Assembly (NCBI GenBank): GCA_029237695.1
Contig: CM055279.1
Location: 59,221,530 to 59,285,529 of the forward strand
Direction of reading: 5' to 3'
Source of the DNA: Conchocele bisecta
Lineage: Eukaryota; Mollusca; Bivalvia; Lucinida; Thyasiridae
DNA length: 64,000 bases
The translations under genes were made by a program, and so were the position numbers. Of the stretch, positions 1 to 9,389 are shown piece after piece; the first letter of the stretch is position 1, and each line of letters begins with the position of its first letter. The notes under the pieces are model-generated. The model was not told where the DNA came from. It was given only the letters and a program-made list of their open reading frames with translations, and made no database searches.

Positions 1-97
1 TATCTGTCTTGTCATCTGTCTCTTCCACTGTCACCTCATCAATCTCTTTCTTATTTCCATCTTCTTTATCAATCTCATCATCATCCTCACTTTCATC

Positions 98-322
98 TCA
101 TTTGTCATCTTTTAGTGCACCAACCTCTTCCATTGTCTCAGAAATATGGAAGTCCCCATACCTATATGCCTTTGCAACATATATATATTTTTTTCCCGAT
201 TCATTATCCGTTTTTTCTTCTTCCATTTCCTCTATATTGTTATCTTCTACCTCATTACTTTCATTCGACGTAAATTCCTTCCCAGCAGCTGCTGTATCAG
301 TATTCACCTCTCGCTTCTTCAA
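98..322 (-). pseudogene. Acidic tail ORF, probably pol C-terminus
   Basis: Minus-strand ORF of 74 codons, very rich in Glu, Asp, Lys and Asn, downstream of the integrase core in the reading direction. Ty3 elements often end pol with a charged low-complexity tail, so this is most simply the end of pol; no domain is recognised. The overlapping + strand Ser/Phe-rich ORF (9-410) is its shadow. Confidence 0.35.
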
Positions 323-606
323 ACGTATCCGAATCCTTGGGACTGGTCTTGGTTTCTCGGTCTTCTCGGTTTCGTGTTCAGTTTTTATTGAACCTATCGG
401 AAAAAGATGATTACTGTGTAACTTATTTTCTCGTCAATTCTCAGCTTTCACTTCAGCACAGTAATGTTGATATCTGGTTGTCTCAGGACTTGATACGCTT
501 TTGGTTCAAACTTGTCTGCTAGTTCGTGTTTTCCGCCAAATACCATGATCTTAACCAACACTTTATTCCTCGTGACTTACCAGTTCATACCAGTGATGTT
601 GCATAG

Positions 607-966
607 TTATTTTATAATTTCTGATTCAAAGTTAACTCCTTGATCTGAATGTATTATTGTCGTGATTCCATAATTCACAATGAAGCTTTCGGAGAAAGCA
701 ACTGCTATTGTTTTGGCTGTTTGATTTCGAGTGGGTACAGCTAAAGCGTATTTTGTAAAGTGGTCCGTAATCACTAAAATGTTCGCAATTCCGCCTTTCA
801 GTGGCTCCAAAGTTAAATAGTCCATGCAAACAAGTTCAAGCTGGTAAGTGGTTACAATGTTAAATAACGGTGCTCTAATGTTAGTATTTGTTATTCTTAT
901 TAGGCATCTATCACATTGACCAATTCTCCTTTCAACGCCCGCGCACATTGTTGGCCATACACACAT
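607..966 (-). pseudogene. Integrase core (rve) domain of the Ty3 element
   Basis: Minus-strand ORF of 119 codons with CDRC from the zinc module, then MDYLTLEPLKGG..ILVITDHFTKYALAVPT and IIHSDQGVNFES. These are the first two acidic positions and surroundings of the retroviral/Ty3 integrase DDE core (D in MDYL, D in HSDQG). The third acidic residue lies past the end of this ORF. The enzyme inserts retroelement cDNA into the chromosome; this copy is truncated. Confidence 0.85.
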
Positions 967-1173
967 TTATCTGAGTAGCTGATAACGTTCTGTCCAACCC
1001 TGGGTGGCCAATCTCGTTATGTAGTCCTCGTAGTGCTGTTTCACGATATACACATGGTAAAAACTAGCTGGGGTATTATTGCCAGCTTCGGTAATTTCTC
1101 TGTACAACAGTCCTCTTATCATTTTCAAGTCACTAAAATGTTTTCTCATCATATAGTCTGCCTTTGTAAACAT
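967..1173 (-). pseudogene. Integrase N-terminal zinc-binding region fragment
   Basis: Minus-strand ORF of 68 codons lying directly upstream (in the reading direction) of the integrase core. It contains HVYIVKQHYEDYITRLATQGW, resembling the H-H part of the integrase H2C2 zinc-binding module; the Cys pair follows at the start of the neighbouring ORF. The two ORFs are separated by a stop, so the integrase is broken here. Confidence 0.6.
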
Positions 1174-1399
1174 TTTTTGTTGTGACTGGTGGTTTTCTGT
1201 CTAGTGTTGCTCTAACCCACTTTCATATAACACTATCGTCCCTTTGTTGTTTTCTTATTTCACAAATTTCTATTTGAGCCATTGGTTGACCTGGTGTTTC
1301 GGTAAGTTCCACAATGTTGATTGACTCTGTAGGAATGTTTCTATATAACAGTTAACCTTAATACTACCACATATTTCTCTAACTGTGTTGTTGTATAAT

Positions 1400-1970
1400 T
1401 ATACATTTGTTTCTTCTTTTTCAATCGGATAACGAGACATTCCATCTGCGTCATTGTTTCTAAGGCCTTGTCGATATATTATTCAAACTTGTAGTTTCCC
1501 AATGTCGATGCCCATCTTTGAACAGTCGCGTCTAATTTTGCTGATGTTAACACATGTGTAAAAGGATTGTTGTCCGTATAAACAGTAAATTTGTTCGCAA
1601 TCTAATAATCGGAAAATTATTCAGTCACTGCCCACTTTAACGCTAAATATTCTAATTTAAATGCGGAACAGTTTTTTCCTGATTTTTATAAGCTACTTGA
1701 ATAACAAATTACTTTCTTTCTGTCCATTTTGTTCCTGATATAAAAATGCTCTAAATCCTTTTCCCGACGCGTTCGTATGTAATTCAAAAGGTTGTTCGAA
1801 ATCCGGGTATGCCAACATTGGTGGTGAAGTTTAAATTTCTTTTAATTTCCGAAATGTTTCCGCTTGTTCTATGTCCCATGTCCATGATTAGCTGCTGTGC
1901 ACTTGTTCCTAGTGGTCGGTGGTATTAAATATGTCAATGGTTTGGTTATCTTAGAAAACAATAGTTTCCG
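1400..1970 (-). pseudogene. Reverse transcriptase end and RNase H remnant of the Ty3 element
   Basis: Broken minus-strand frames between protease and integrase. Translated pieces contain LEYLALKWAVTE and, after a stop, FTVYTDNNPFTHVLTSAKLD, which match the RNase H/connection region of Ty3-type pol (the conserved TDN of the RNase H active site is visible). Most of the reverse transcriptase domain appears deleted, because only about 0.6 kb separates protease from the RNase H end. Confidence 0.65.
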
Positions 1971-2040
1971 GTGTCAGCAGAAATATGCTTGCCTTTTGAT
2001 CTAATTCTGGTGTTCCTTCTGAACTTAGTGTTGTTTCAAT

Positions 2041-2274
2041 TTAGCCTATGTATGGTAACGAATTTCCGTCTGCAATATTCAATATGTTGTCCAGTGGTTT
2101 TATTTCAGTGTCACCTAAATGTGTTCTACAATATGTGTTTGATGTTGTGCTAACACAACTTCCTGTATCAAGTAGTGCTCTCGTTTCAACTCCGTTTATA
2201 AGTAAATGTGTTTCTGTCGAACTCCCTACCATGTTGGGACCCTCAACAGTTTCTGTGCCTCCGTTTTGTCCCAT
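2041..2274 (-). pseudogene. Retropepsin-like aspartic protease fragment
   Basis: Minus-strand ORF with the motif ALLDTGS, the active-site D-T/S-G triad of retroviral-type aspartic proteases, just downstream of the gag zinc knuckles as expected in a gag-pol polyprotein. It is short (77 codons) and ends in a stop before the reverse transcriptase region, consistent with decay. The protease would cleave the retroelement polyprotein. Confidence 0.75.
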
Positions 2275-2285
2275 AACTGAGGCAC

Positions 2286-3418
2286 TTATGCGTTTGGGCA
2301 GTTATTTTGTACGTGTCTAGGTTGCTGACATTCATAACACTTTTGACCTCTGTCATTTGGGCAGTCTCTTTGTAGATGTCCACCCATCTGACAATTGTAA
2401 CATTTACGGCCATATCTGAATGGACAGTTCCTATGCAGATGCCACAATTCCACACAGTTGTAGCACTTTGGTGTGAATATATTTGTGCCAAGTATTCGTA
2501 CTGGAGTGTAACCTCTCCCTCTGGGTTGTCCTCTGTAATTCCCTCCGAATCCTCTGTTTGCCCCTCTATCTCGATAACCTCGGTAACATGGTGTGTATTG
2601 TCTTGGCGTCTCATTTTCTTTTTCTAACAGGTCTATTCTATCATTCAATTGGTGTAACAATCCATTAATTTCTTTCAATTCCGATTTATTTTTGTCTACC
2701 TTATTTGCTGCATTATATGTTTGTTTTGGATCTCCTGTGTTTTCATTCAAGTTCCTGTCAATTTTCCGAAATTCTATTTTAAATGTGTCATAGTCTTGAA
2801 TAGTGTCAAATTTATATGATGCTAACTGTTGAAATGGTTGCATTAGTCCTTTGTATAATACTCGTTTTAGAAGGTCTTCTTGTGTGTGTTTTAATGAGTC
2901 TAGTTCAACAGCTCGTGCAAATATGTCTTCAACTCCGGCCGTGTATGTTGTAATGCGATCTTTGAATTCTTGTTGACATGCATATAATTTCCTCAAAATT
3001 TATTCTTCCGTTTCTAATATTGTGTAGCATGATTCGAATTTATTCATTATTTCTGCTAAACTTGCCTTTGTACCCATTCTTCTCAAAATATTTGCGTCTT
3101 CACCTTTGCAAGATCTCTTAATTCGTGTTAGTATTTGGTTTTCATTGTAATTGTCTTCCGCTACAAACAACATATTTCATAATGCAAAGTTATATACTTT
3201 AGCTAACTTCACCTTTACAGGCTTCGCCACAGAACACCGATATCTTTGGATATCCAGACATATCACATTTTGATTGTATAATTTTCCATTTTTGTGCAAT
3301 AAAATGTCATGTACGTTTCAAAATTTGCTTGGTTATCTACGTTGGGAGGCTTGATTTACAAGTGTTTTATCACTTCTAGCATGTGTAGATCTTCATCTGA
3401 TAAGTCTTTTGTCGCCAT
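2286..3418 (-). pseudogene. gag: Ty3/gypsy gag, with triple CCHC zinc knuckles
   Basis: A candidate gag start codon lies at 3418-3416 on the minus strand, followed by a short open stretch and then breaks. The longest intact part is 2996-2286 (236 codons). Its C-terminal third is Arg/Gly-rich and carries three consecutive CX2CX4HX4C zinc knuckles (CYNC..H..C, CYNC..H..C, CYEC..H..C), the nucleocapsid signature used to bind retroelement RNA. The region before the knuckles is charged and helical-looking, as in capsid. Stops between about 3000 and 3400 make it a pseudogene. Confidence 0.8.
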
Positions 3419-3478
3419 GGTTGCTGCATGTCTAAGTTCACTAATTGTCAATTGTTATATATTCAATGTGTGTGTGTC

Positions 3479-3489
3479 GCTTGTCACCA
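3479..3489 (-). other. Putative primer-binding site of the Ty3 element
   Basis: On the minus strand the sequence TGGTGACAAGC lies about 60 bases upstream of the candidate gag ATG. A TGG start is typical of sites complementary to a tRNA 3' CCA end. The inner edge of the LTR would then be near 3491. No tRNA was identified. Confidence 0.35.
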
Positions 3490-3490
3490 A

Positions 3491-4610
3491 CTGTTGCATC
3501 ACTATGACATAAATAGTGTCTATATCACTAACTTGTCACTATGTTAACACTTCTGTTGCACTAACGTGTGTCTCTATCACTTCATGTCACTACCTTGTAT
3601 CACAAATGTCACTATCCTAATATCTTCATACTAGTCTCTGTACAGTATTTCAGTTATTTCAATCTATGCTGAACTATCATTTCGCATTCACAGAAGAATC
3701 AGTTCGATTTTCAACACTTCACTGTATCAACATCATAAACGTCAACTGCCTTCTGCTTCCTTAATTCTCCATTTATTATGTTCACTAACCAATATGTTTA
3801 TAATCTGCTCACTAATCTATGTTTCTATTAAATTCACTCATTCACCATAACGATCAACTTGTTTCACCTCCACCCTTTCTGTTTCACTTTACAAGTACTG
3901 TATAAGTGTTGCTCTGTCTGATTATAGAAAACAAGTTCGGAAGCAAAGTAACCCACCATAGTTCAAGTGCATATCGCATCAAGGAAGGGCAATCGCCACT
4001 GTTGGTTGCATCTATTAAAGTTATGGTCAATTTACTTCCAAACTAACTGTTCAGCTATTGTTAGTCAGTTAATGATTTCAGTTATATTTCAGTTCACACT
4101 TTTGATCTCATTTGACTTATCCCTCTGCCGTGCATTTTCCAATTATGTAATATCCGTACACATTTTCAAATGTCTTGACCGTACACTTGTTTTCCAAATG
4201 TGTCTTGACCACAAGTTTTATTTAATTTTACCACACCGCAACGTTTCTGAAAATTGACTAAACCGTACACATTTTTCACATTCGACCTATCAGGATCACA
4301 TTTATGATTTATGCCTAAGCACCATACAATTGTATCTAGCACGGTATCAGTTCGAATTGTTGCTATAATTGTATATTACATTGGAGTTTCACTGCCGTCA
4401 ACTAACATTCGATTGTTCTTCAACGTAAGACTATCTTGTATGGTCTATAATAATTTCGATTATTTTTCTATAATGTATCAAATGTGTTGTTTAAGAGTAC
4501 TATTTCTTTTAAAGCAAACATTCAAAATTATAAACAATATTGTTTCACTAGCTTCAATTTTAGTTATCTATTCTAAAAAAATCGTACTATTTTCGTAGCC
4601 TGGGTTTCTC
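3491..4610. other. AT-rich stretch, possible LTR plus flank
   Basis: No gene seen. Its position next to the putative primer-binding site makes it a candidate for the 5' LTR of the minus-strand Ty3 element, with many 'tgtcacta/tatcacta' words near 3500-3620. No second LTR copy is available for comparison, so the limits are unknown. Confidence 0.3.
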
Positions 4611-4615
4611 ACGTA

Positions 4616-4732
4616 CAGATTAATACTAAAGTAATCAAAGGGGTCAGTGGGGACAGATTAATGGTAAAGTAATCAAGGGTCAGTGTGGACAGATTAATGG
4701 CAAAGTAATCAAGGGTCCGTGGTCAGTGGGGA
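4616..4732. repeat. Three-copy tandem repeat, ~36-42 bp unit
   Basis: Three successive units begin 'cagattaat', continue 'aaagtaatcaa(a)gggtc' and end in 'cagtgggga' or a close variant. The third unit is longer by a small internal duplication. Confidence 0.85.
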
Positions 4733-4739
4733 TTTTATG

Positions 4740-5760
4740 ACCCAACGGTAAATATCACCTGGGGAGAGAATTATTGTCCAGCAGAAAGCAATTGTCTAGG
4801 TAAGATACAGATAAGAAACAATGTGTATTTCAGTAAGGTCCAGATAAGTATAGTGAATGTTAGCGTATTTACACGTCTAGATCATGCAGACATTCTGAAA
4901 GTTAAGTAGTGACGGCTTTAACTCAATCACTAATACAGTATCACACCAATGACGCCAACAAAGCTATCTCCTGAAATTAATTTCAAAACCAGCAACTTTC
5001 AATGGGAGTAACTTTACAATGATGGGTTTGGAATTTAATGTCAAATTGACAATACACTGCTCAATAAACAATACACTGCTCACCAGACCCCAGGCTACAA
5101 TGCTCTGTTAATAGTTTACAGTACTTTATGTCTCTGCATCAAGTCACGAAACACTTTGCTGCCGACGTCACTAGGATGCCGTCAATGTTCCTGGTCCGGC
5201 GTCCTGTCGTCCACTGAATGGTGTACGATCCACTAAGTAGTCGACGTCTCCGCGCGACACTGTCCAATATCGCCAACTCGAAGGTGAAACACACTGTCCC
5301 AGGGCAGTGGTCAAACTAGAATTACATTATTCGAAATACCAACACGTTGGGCACCATATTTTGTTATCGAGTTTTCACATGCATTGCGTATTTCAAAATA
5401 CTCGACACATTATACACGAAATATGGGAACATATCACATTTAAATGTAAAACTTATTCAAATGTCATCTATTCCGGTTGGAAACACAATATTATGAGTGA
5501 GTACATTTGACCAAACATTTAACAAAGCTCACATGAGAGTGAACACAATTCACTCAACATAGACATGCAATATAGATTAAAAATGGAGTATATACCTGTC
5601 CACCTGCTGACCATCAGTACAATTCATCTGATAGTCAAGGGGAAGCACGTTCTGGAATAAAAAAATAGCAATTTATCAGCCTATCACAGACACAAGACCA
5701 GGATTGTTCATTCCGCACAAATTCTACTGAGCCGTTTTCACTATATATTGGATGACCCTT
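4740..5760. other. Upstream region of the oxidase gene, no gene seen
   Basis: Unique-looking sequence without convincing coding potential. It would hold the promoter and any 5' untranslated exon of the oxidase gene, but no core promoter element can be called with confidence. Confidence 0.4.
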
Positions 5761-5766
5761 GTAGTT

Positions 5767-5819
5767 GCGGGCAGTAACTCTGCAAACTACTGAAGTTTTG
5801 CAGCAGAGTTACTGCCCGA
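5767..5819. repeat. Short hairpin with 'cagtaactctgcaaa' arms
   Basis: Inverted arms gcgggcagtaactctgcaaa / ttttgcagcagagttactgcccg. Related hairpins occur at 8351-8396 and, weakly, around 39885-39925. Confidence 0.7.
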
Positions 5820-5921
5820 CACTATCACACGTAAGTGTAGTAATATAACACACATATTATGCAATGTATTACACAATAGGAAGTTATAATTATAATATAC
5901 ATATATTACAGACAAGCAGAC

Positions 5922-6087
5922 ATGATACGTTTTGTCGCGGCGGTTGCTATGGCAACGATCTTCATGACGACAACGGTAGACGCCACCTATGCAGGACATT
6001 GCGCACCCGACGATCCGTGTTGGCCGTCGTACCAAGACTTCGCCACGTTCGCGATGTCGCTGGACGGCGCGGCGTTGTTTCCGTTTG
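5922..6087 (+). CDS. Secreted FAD-linked oxidase (BBE-like), coding exon 1
   Basis: Encodes residues 1-55 and one base of codon 56. It starts at ATG 5922 with a signal peptide (MIRF, hydrophobic AAVAMATIFM, then a likely cleavage site around residues 20-24), so the protein is predicted to enter the secretory pathway. The mature N-terminus has two cysteines in HCAPDDPCWP, as commonly seen at the start of animal BBE-like oxidases, followed by an amphipathic DFATFAMSLDG segment. A splice donor gtatga follows base 6087, leaving phase 1, which is completed correctly by exon 2. An acceptor-like tattacag ends at 5910, so an upstream untranslated exon is possible. The enzyme's substrate cannot be told from sequence. 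Confidence 0.85.
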
Positions 6088-6142
6088 GTATGACGTACTT
6101 AATACTTGTATGTGGCTGTGACTGTAGAACTGGAGCTTATAC

Positions 6143-6440
6143 ATTGGAACCTCTCTAAACCGGACACCAAGGCAACCTCTGTGATATATTTTTGATGAGA
6201 TTCTTGTTCATTTATCTCAGATATTAATGTATGTTCATGATTGCAAAACACGCCAATACATTTCAGAATGGTAATCTGTCGGATCCTTAATTTTATTGGT
6301 TTCGTTAATGTCCTGTGATGATGATAATGCCTTTCTCAAGTTCGCAAAGCAAAGCTGCATATCTTGGCATTGTGATTTACAATGGAACATCTCTAAACCG
6401 GACACCTCCCATGGTGTCCGGTTTAGAGACGTTCCACTGA
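6143..6440. mobile_element. MITE of the cagtggaacctctctaaacc family (pogo/Tigger-like), copy 1
   Basis: Begins with 'ttggaacctctctaaaccgg' and ends with the reverse complement 'ccggtttagagacgttccac'. An internal third copy of the end forms a hairpin at 6382-6438. The end sequence CAGTGGAACCTCTCTAAACC with TA next to it resembles pogo/Tigger-type Tc1/mariner termini (inference). It lies in intron 1, close behind exon 1. Confidence 0.75.
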
Positions 6441-6441
6441 C

Positions 6442-7314
6442 ATTTAGTTCACCAAAAGCCACAAACGTGAAACATACATTTAATTTGAGTGTGTTTGGTC
6501 TATAATCATACAATAGTTTGATGTATTTTGTCTTTCTACCCCATTGTGCATGCACTCGAAAACGGAAACGAAACTGGCAATCGAGAGCGGCACTGTCGCA
6601 TTTGTCGTACATTCTGTGTGTTCTTGGTCACGGGCATTCGGCGTGCTTCTACTTTCATCGGTATAACTCTATGTATTTCAGTTGAACAAGGCTTGATCAC
6701 AAAATGACATGTTTAACATTGTAATTTTCTATGCATTCTATATATTTCTGAAGGATAACGATAATTCTAAAATGATCATATGTACTTGCCACTACAATAC
6801 TGACTTTAGAGCCGTAAACACATTATTTCATTTCTTATGATATGTGGTTGTGTCCGACCTAGGAAAAGCAGCTGTAATTCGATATTCTTTGCATAATTAT
6901 GTTCTAACTATTTTAGCAAGATAACAATAATTCTCAAATGAACGTGTGCACTTTCTGCCAAAATATTTACTTTAGCCTTAATAAAATCGCGGAATTTGTT
7001 ACGATACGAGGTCGTGTCCGATATATATAGAGTTATACCGATGAAAGCCGAAACACGCCAAATGCATGTGTTCTTGGTGTCCATGTCCACACGTTCCATT
7101 TTCGATTGTCAGCCTATGATTGGAAGTTCGAAACCTGGTCAATGGTTTCCTTTCCTTTATGTTAATGATATATGGTTCTATTTGAAACGTTGTATTGTGT
7201 ATCTTATAGATACTACCACGAGAAGACACGCACTGAATGGATGGATTTTAAATGCGGCTTCTGGCATGATGATTTAGCCAGATAACATTGACGTCATTCT
7301 GGCTATTCTATATG
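6442..7314. other. Intron 1 sequence, no gene seen
   Basis: Unique-looking AT-rich intron. Short ORFs here have no recognisable domains. Confidence 0.5.
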
Positions 7315-7324
7315 TATACGTAGG

Positions 7325-7572
7325 CACCAGAGGGCCGTTTCACTAAACTTCTTACGACTACAATGTTCGTAAGTGCAAATTTAGAATCGTCTGGAAATTT
7401 CACTTGATGGATTTACATTTATTGAGCATAGGCTGCATATGCAGCCTATTCTCAATAAATGTAAATCCTATAATTGTTTACAAGAAAACATTGTTAATGT
7501 GCAATTTACAGACTATCATAATTTTGCACTTACGAACATTTTAGTCGTACGAATTTTAGTGAAACGACCCCC
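7325..7572. mobile_element. Foldback MITE with gggccgtttcactaaac ends
   Basis: The left end gggccgtttcactaaacttc and the right end gttt/tagtgaaacgaccccc are inverted. Subterminal 'gttcgtaagtgcaaa' / 'tttgcacttacgaac' and a central 'catttattgag..ctcaataaatg' palindrome extend the symmetry across the element. Confidence 0.85.
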
Positions 7573-7632
7573 AGGAATGCAACACCCTTAGGGTAGCTTG
7601 GAGAGATTCCTTCATGTGCATCGATCGAATAC

Positions 7633-7945
7633 ATATGGAAGCGTCCTGGTGCCAATGCTAAAATATATTTATCTCCTAAGACTTACTATCTCTTAATTAG
7701 GACATACATTTTTTTACATCAGCACAGACAGTAAGTCCTAATTAGGAGATAGTAAGTCCTAATTAGGAGATAATAACTCCTAACTATGAGATACTAATTC
7801 CTAATTAGGAGATACTAAGTCCTGATTAGGAGATACTAACTCTTAATTAGAAGATACTATAGATAGTAACTTCTAATTAGGACTTCGTATCTCCTCATTA
7901 GGACATACACATATTTTAGTATTGACAACAGGACGCTTCCATACA
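7633..7945. mobile_element. MITE with cctaattagg palindromes, copy 1
   Basis: Inverted ends ggaagcgtcctggtgccaat / tattgacaacaggacgcttcc enclose repeated 'tcctaattaggagata' words, each a small palindrome. A second copy is at 44036-44545. Lies in intron 1 just before exon 2. Confidence 0.88.
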
Positions 7946-8059
7946 CGATAACAGAAAGATGTATCAGAAATCGACGCTGATACCGCGGTCAATCCGAATT
8001 TAAAATCTATTTTCGCTTACGTTTTACTTGTTGTACAAAGTCGTCGCATTTGATTTCAG

Positions 8060-8253
8060 ATGCCAACTACTCGAAGGCTATTTTCATGCACAACCTCAGA
8101 ATGACGCGGATGCCATACGTGAGTGTGATGGTGAAAACCGTGCAGGATGTCCAGAAATCCGTGCTATTCGCCAAGCATCACGACATGAAGATTAGTGTCT
8201 ATTCATCCGGCCATGACTACATTGGACGGTCAACGGCTGATAACAGTGTTCAG
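8060..8253 (+). CDS. FAD-linked oxidase (BBE-like), coding exon 2: PCMH FAD-binding domain, flavin-linking His
   Basis: Residues 56-120, joined to exon 1 through a split Asp codon (phase 1) and ending in phase 0 before gtgaga. It opens the FAD-binding PCMH domain: HNLRMTRMPYVSVMVKTVQDV..SVLFAKHHD followed by YSSGHDYIGRS. In the VAO/BBE superfamily the His of the (R/S)SGGH motif binds FAD covalently through the 8-alpha position; here that is His107. An acceptor ttgatttcag precedes the exon. The next intron is about 26.6 kb and full of repeats, yet phase and domain continuity with 34828 are exact. Confidence 0.9.
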
Positions 8254-8421
8254 GTGAGATAGATGCATATATTAAATATTACCGTAATACGATGTTTGTT
8301 CAAGATTCTATTTATTTCTTTTCAGTTTAGTGTCTTATAATCTGGTAGTTCCTGGCAGTAGCACTGCAAAATAGTTTTGCAGAGTTATTGCCCGCAATTA
8401 ATACATTAATTTGAAATATTA

Positions 8422-8922
8422 AAGGTACATGCCCACTCAGTAGGCACAAACTGTTCTTTATAGGAATTAAATAAGTGTATAATTATGTCACCATTCCAAC
8501 AGTTCTAAAGAGTACGAATGCCCGTTATGCAGATAATTATAATCATTTAGCAAAGATTTATTTTACTGATAGTGACTCGCGGTGTTATCAGGCTATTTTC
8601 ATATGCAAATGAGGCATGTCATATTTTAATTTTGTATACTAATTAAATGCGTCACCTTAGAAAATAATATTATCGACATATTATAAAGTATGATCACTGC
8701 AGATCATTGCACATCAACAAATAAATACAACGAATAATAGTAACACGATTATCGCCCCTGATATCAGTGTTGAAATTTACATCGGATATGAAACGTATAA
8801 TAATGCCGATCAATACGTGGGGTAATGTTGAATGAATGTTTATTTTGCCAGAAAATGTCTCGGATGATGTGACTGATATAAAGAACAGTTTGTGCCTACT
8901 AAGTGGGCATGTACCTTCAACT
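8422..8922. mobile_element. TTAA-flanked MITE (aggtacatgcccact family), copy 1
   Basis: Starts TTAA-AGGTACATGCCCACT and ends with the inverted TGGGCATGTACCTT; the right TTAA is altered to TTCA. The interior holds 'tgacgcgcggtggtatcagg'-like and 'catatgcaaatgaggcatg' words shared by the other copies at 23507, 26439, 44634 and 49793. Confidence 0.88.
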
Positions 8923-8929
8923 ATTATAT

Positions 8930-9389
8930 TATCTTGTGTCTGTTCGTCCGACCATTCGGCTGTCAACGAACGGCTACATCGTTCGGACGAGATAAGTGCA
9001 ACCTATTGCATTGTAAGGTGTTGTTTCTCAATTGTTTCGTGTAATACTCAGGAAATTTAATTAATATGTGCTCTTTAACACGGTCATATTTCTTTAAGCA
9101 TTCGCTGCCCGTGTTATTCAGGCAAAACAATCAATGATAAATACAGCTGTGCTTGTGTAGTTCATGGTTAGCTTAGACTCTCTTAGCTATACAGGTGACT
9201 TTTACTAGTTCACCTTTCTTTTATATTATCTGTATCATTATAGCTGTCCTGGCATTTTGTGTTTAAAAATTTGCACAGACCAATAATAAACATGTAAATA
9301 TACCTAATTTGACCTGAATTATCCTTTTATTCCCGTTTTATTCGCAAAACGCGAGAATAGAATGGGCTGTTATTGTGACCATATTTTGC
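8930..9389. other. Intron 2 sequence, no gene seen
   Basis: AT-rich intron between the first MITE and the left palindrome array. Nothing recognised. Confidence 0.4.

Larger units (their letters stand above)
1..3490 (-). mobile_element. Decayed Ty3/gypsy LTR retrotransposon (internal region)
   Basis: Reading the minus strand from 3490 down to 1 gives the order leader - gag - protease - (RT) - RNase H - integrase, the Ty3/gypsy (Metaviridae) order with integrase last. Each domain is recognisable, but frames are interrupted by stops and shifts, so this copy is dead. A putative primer-binding site sits near 3479-3489. The matching LTR on the low-coordinate side lies outside the window or was not recognised, so LTR limits are not called. 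Confidence 0.85.
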
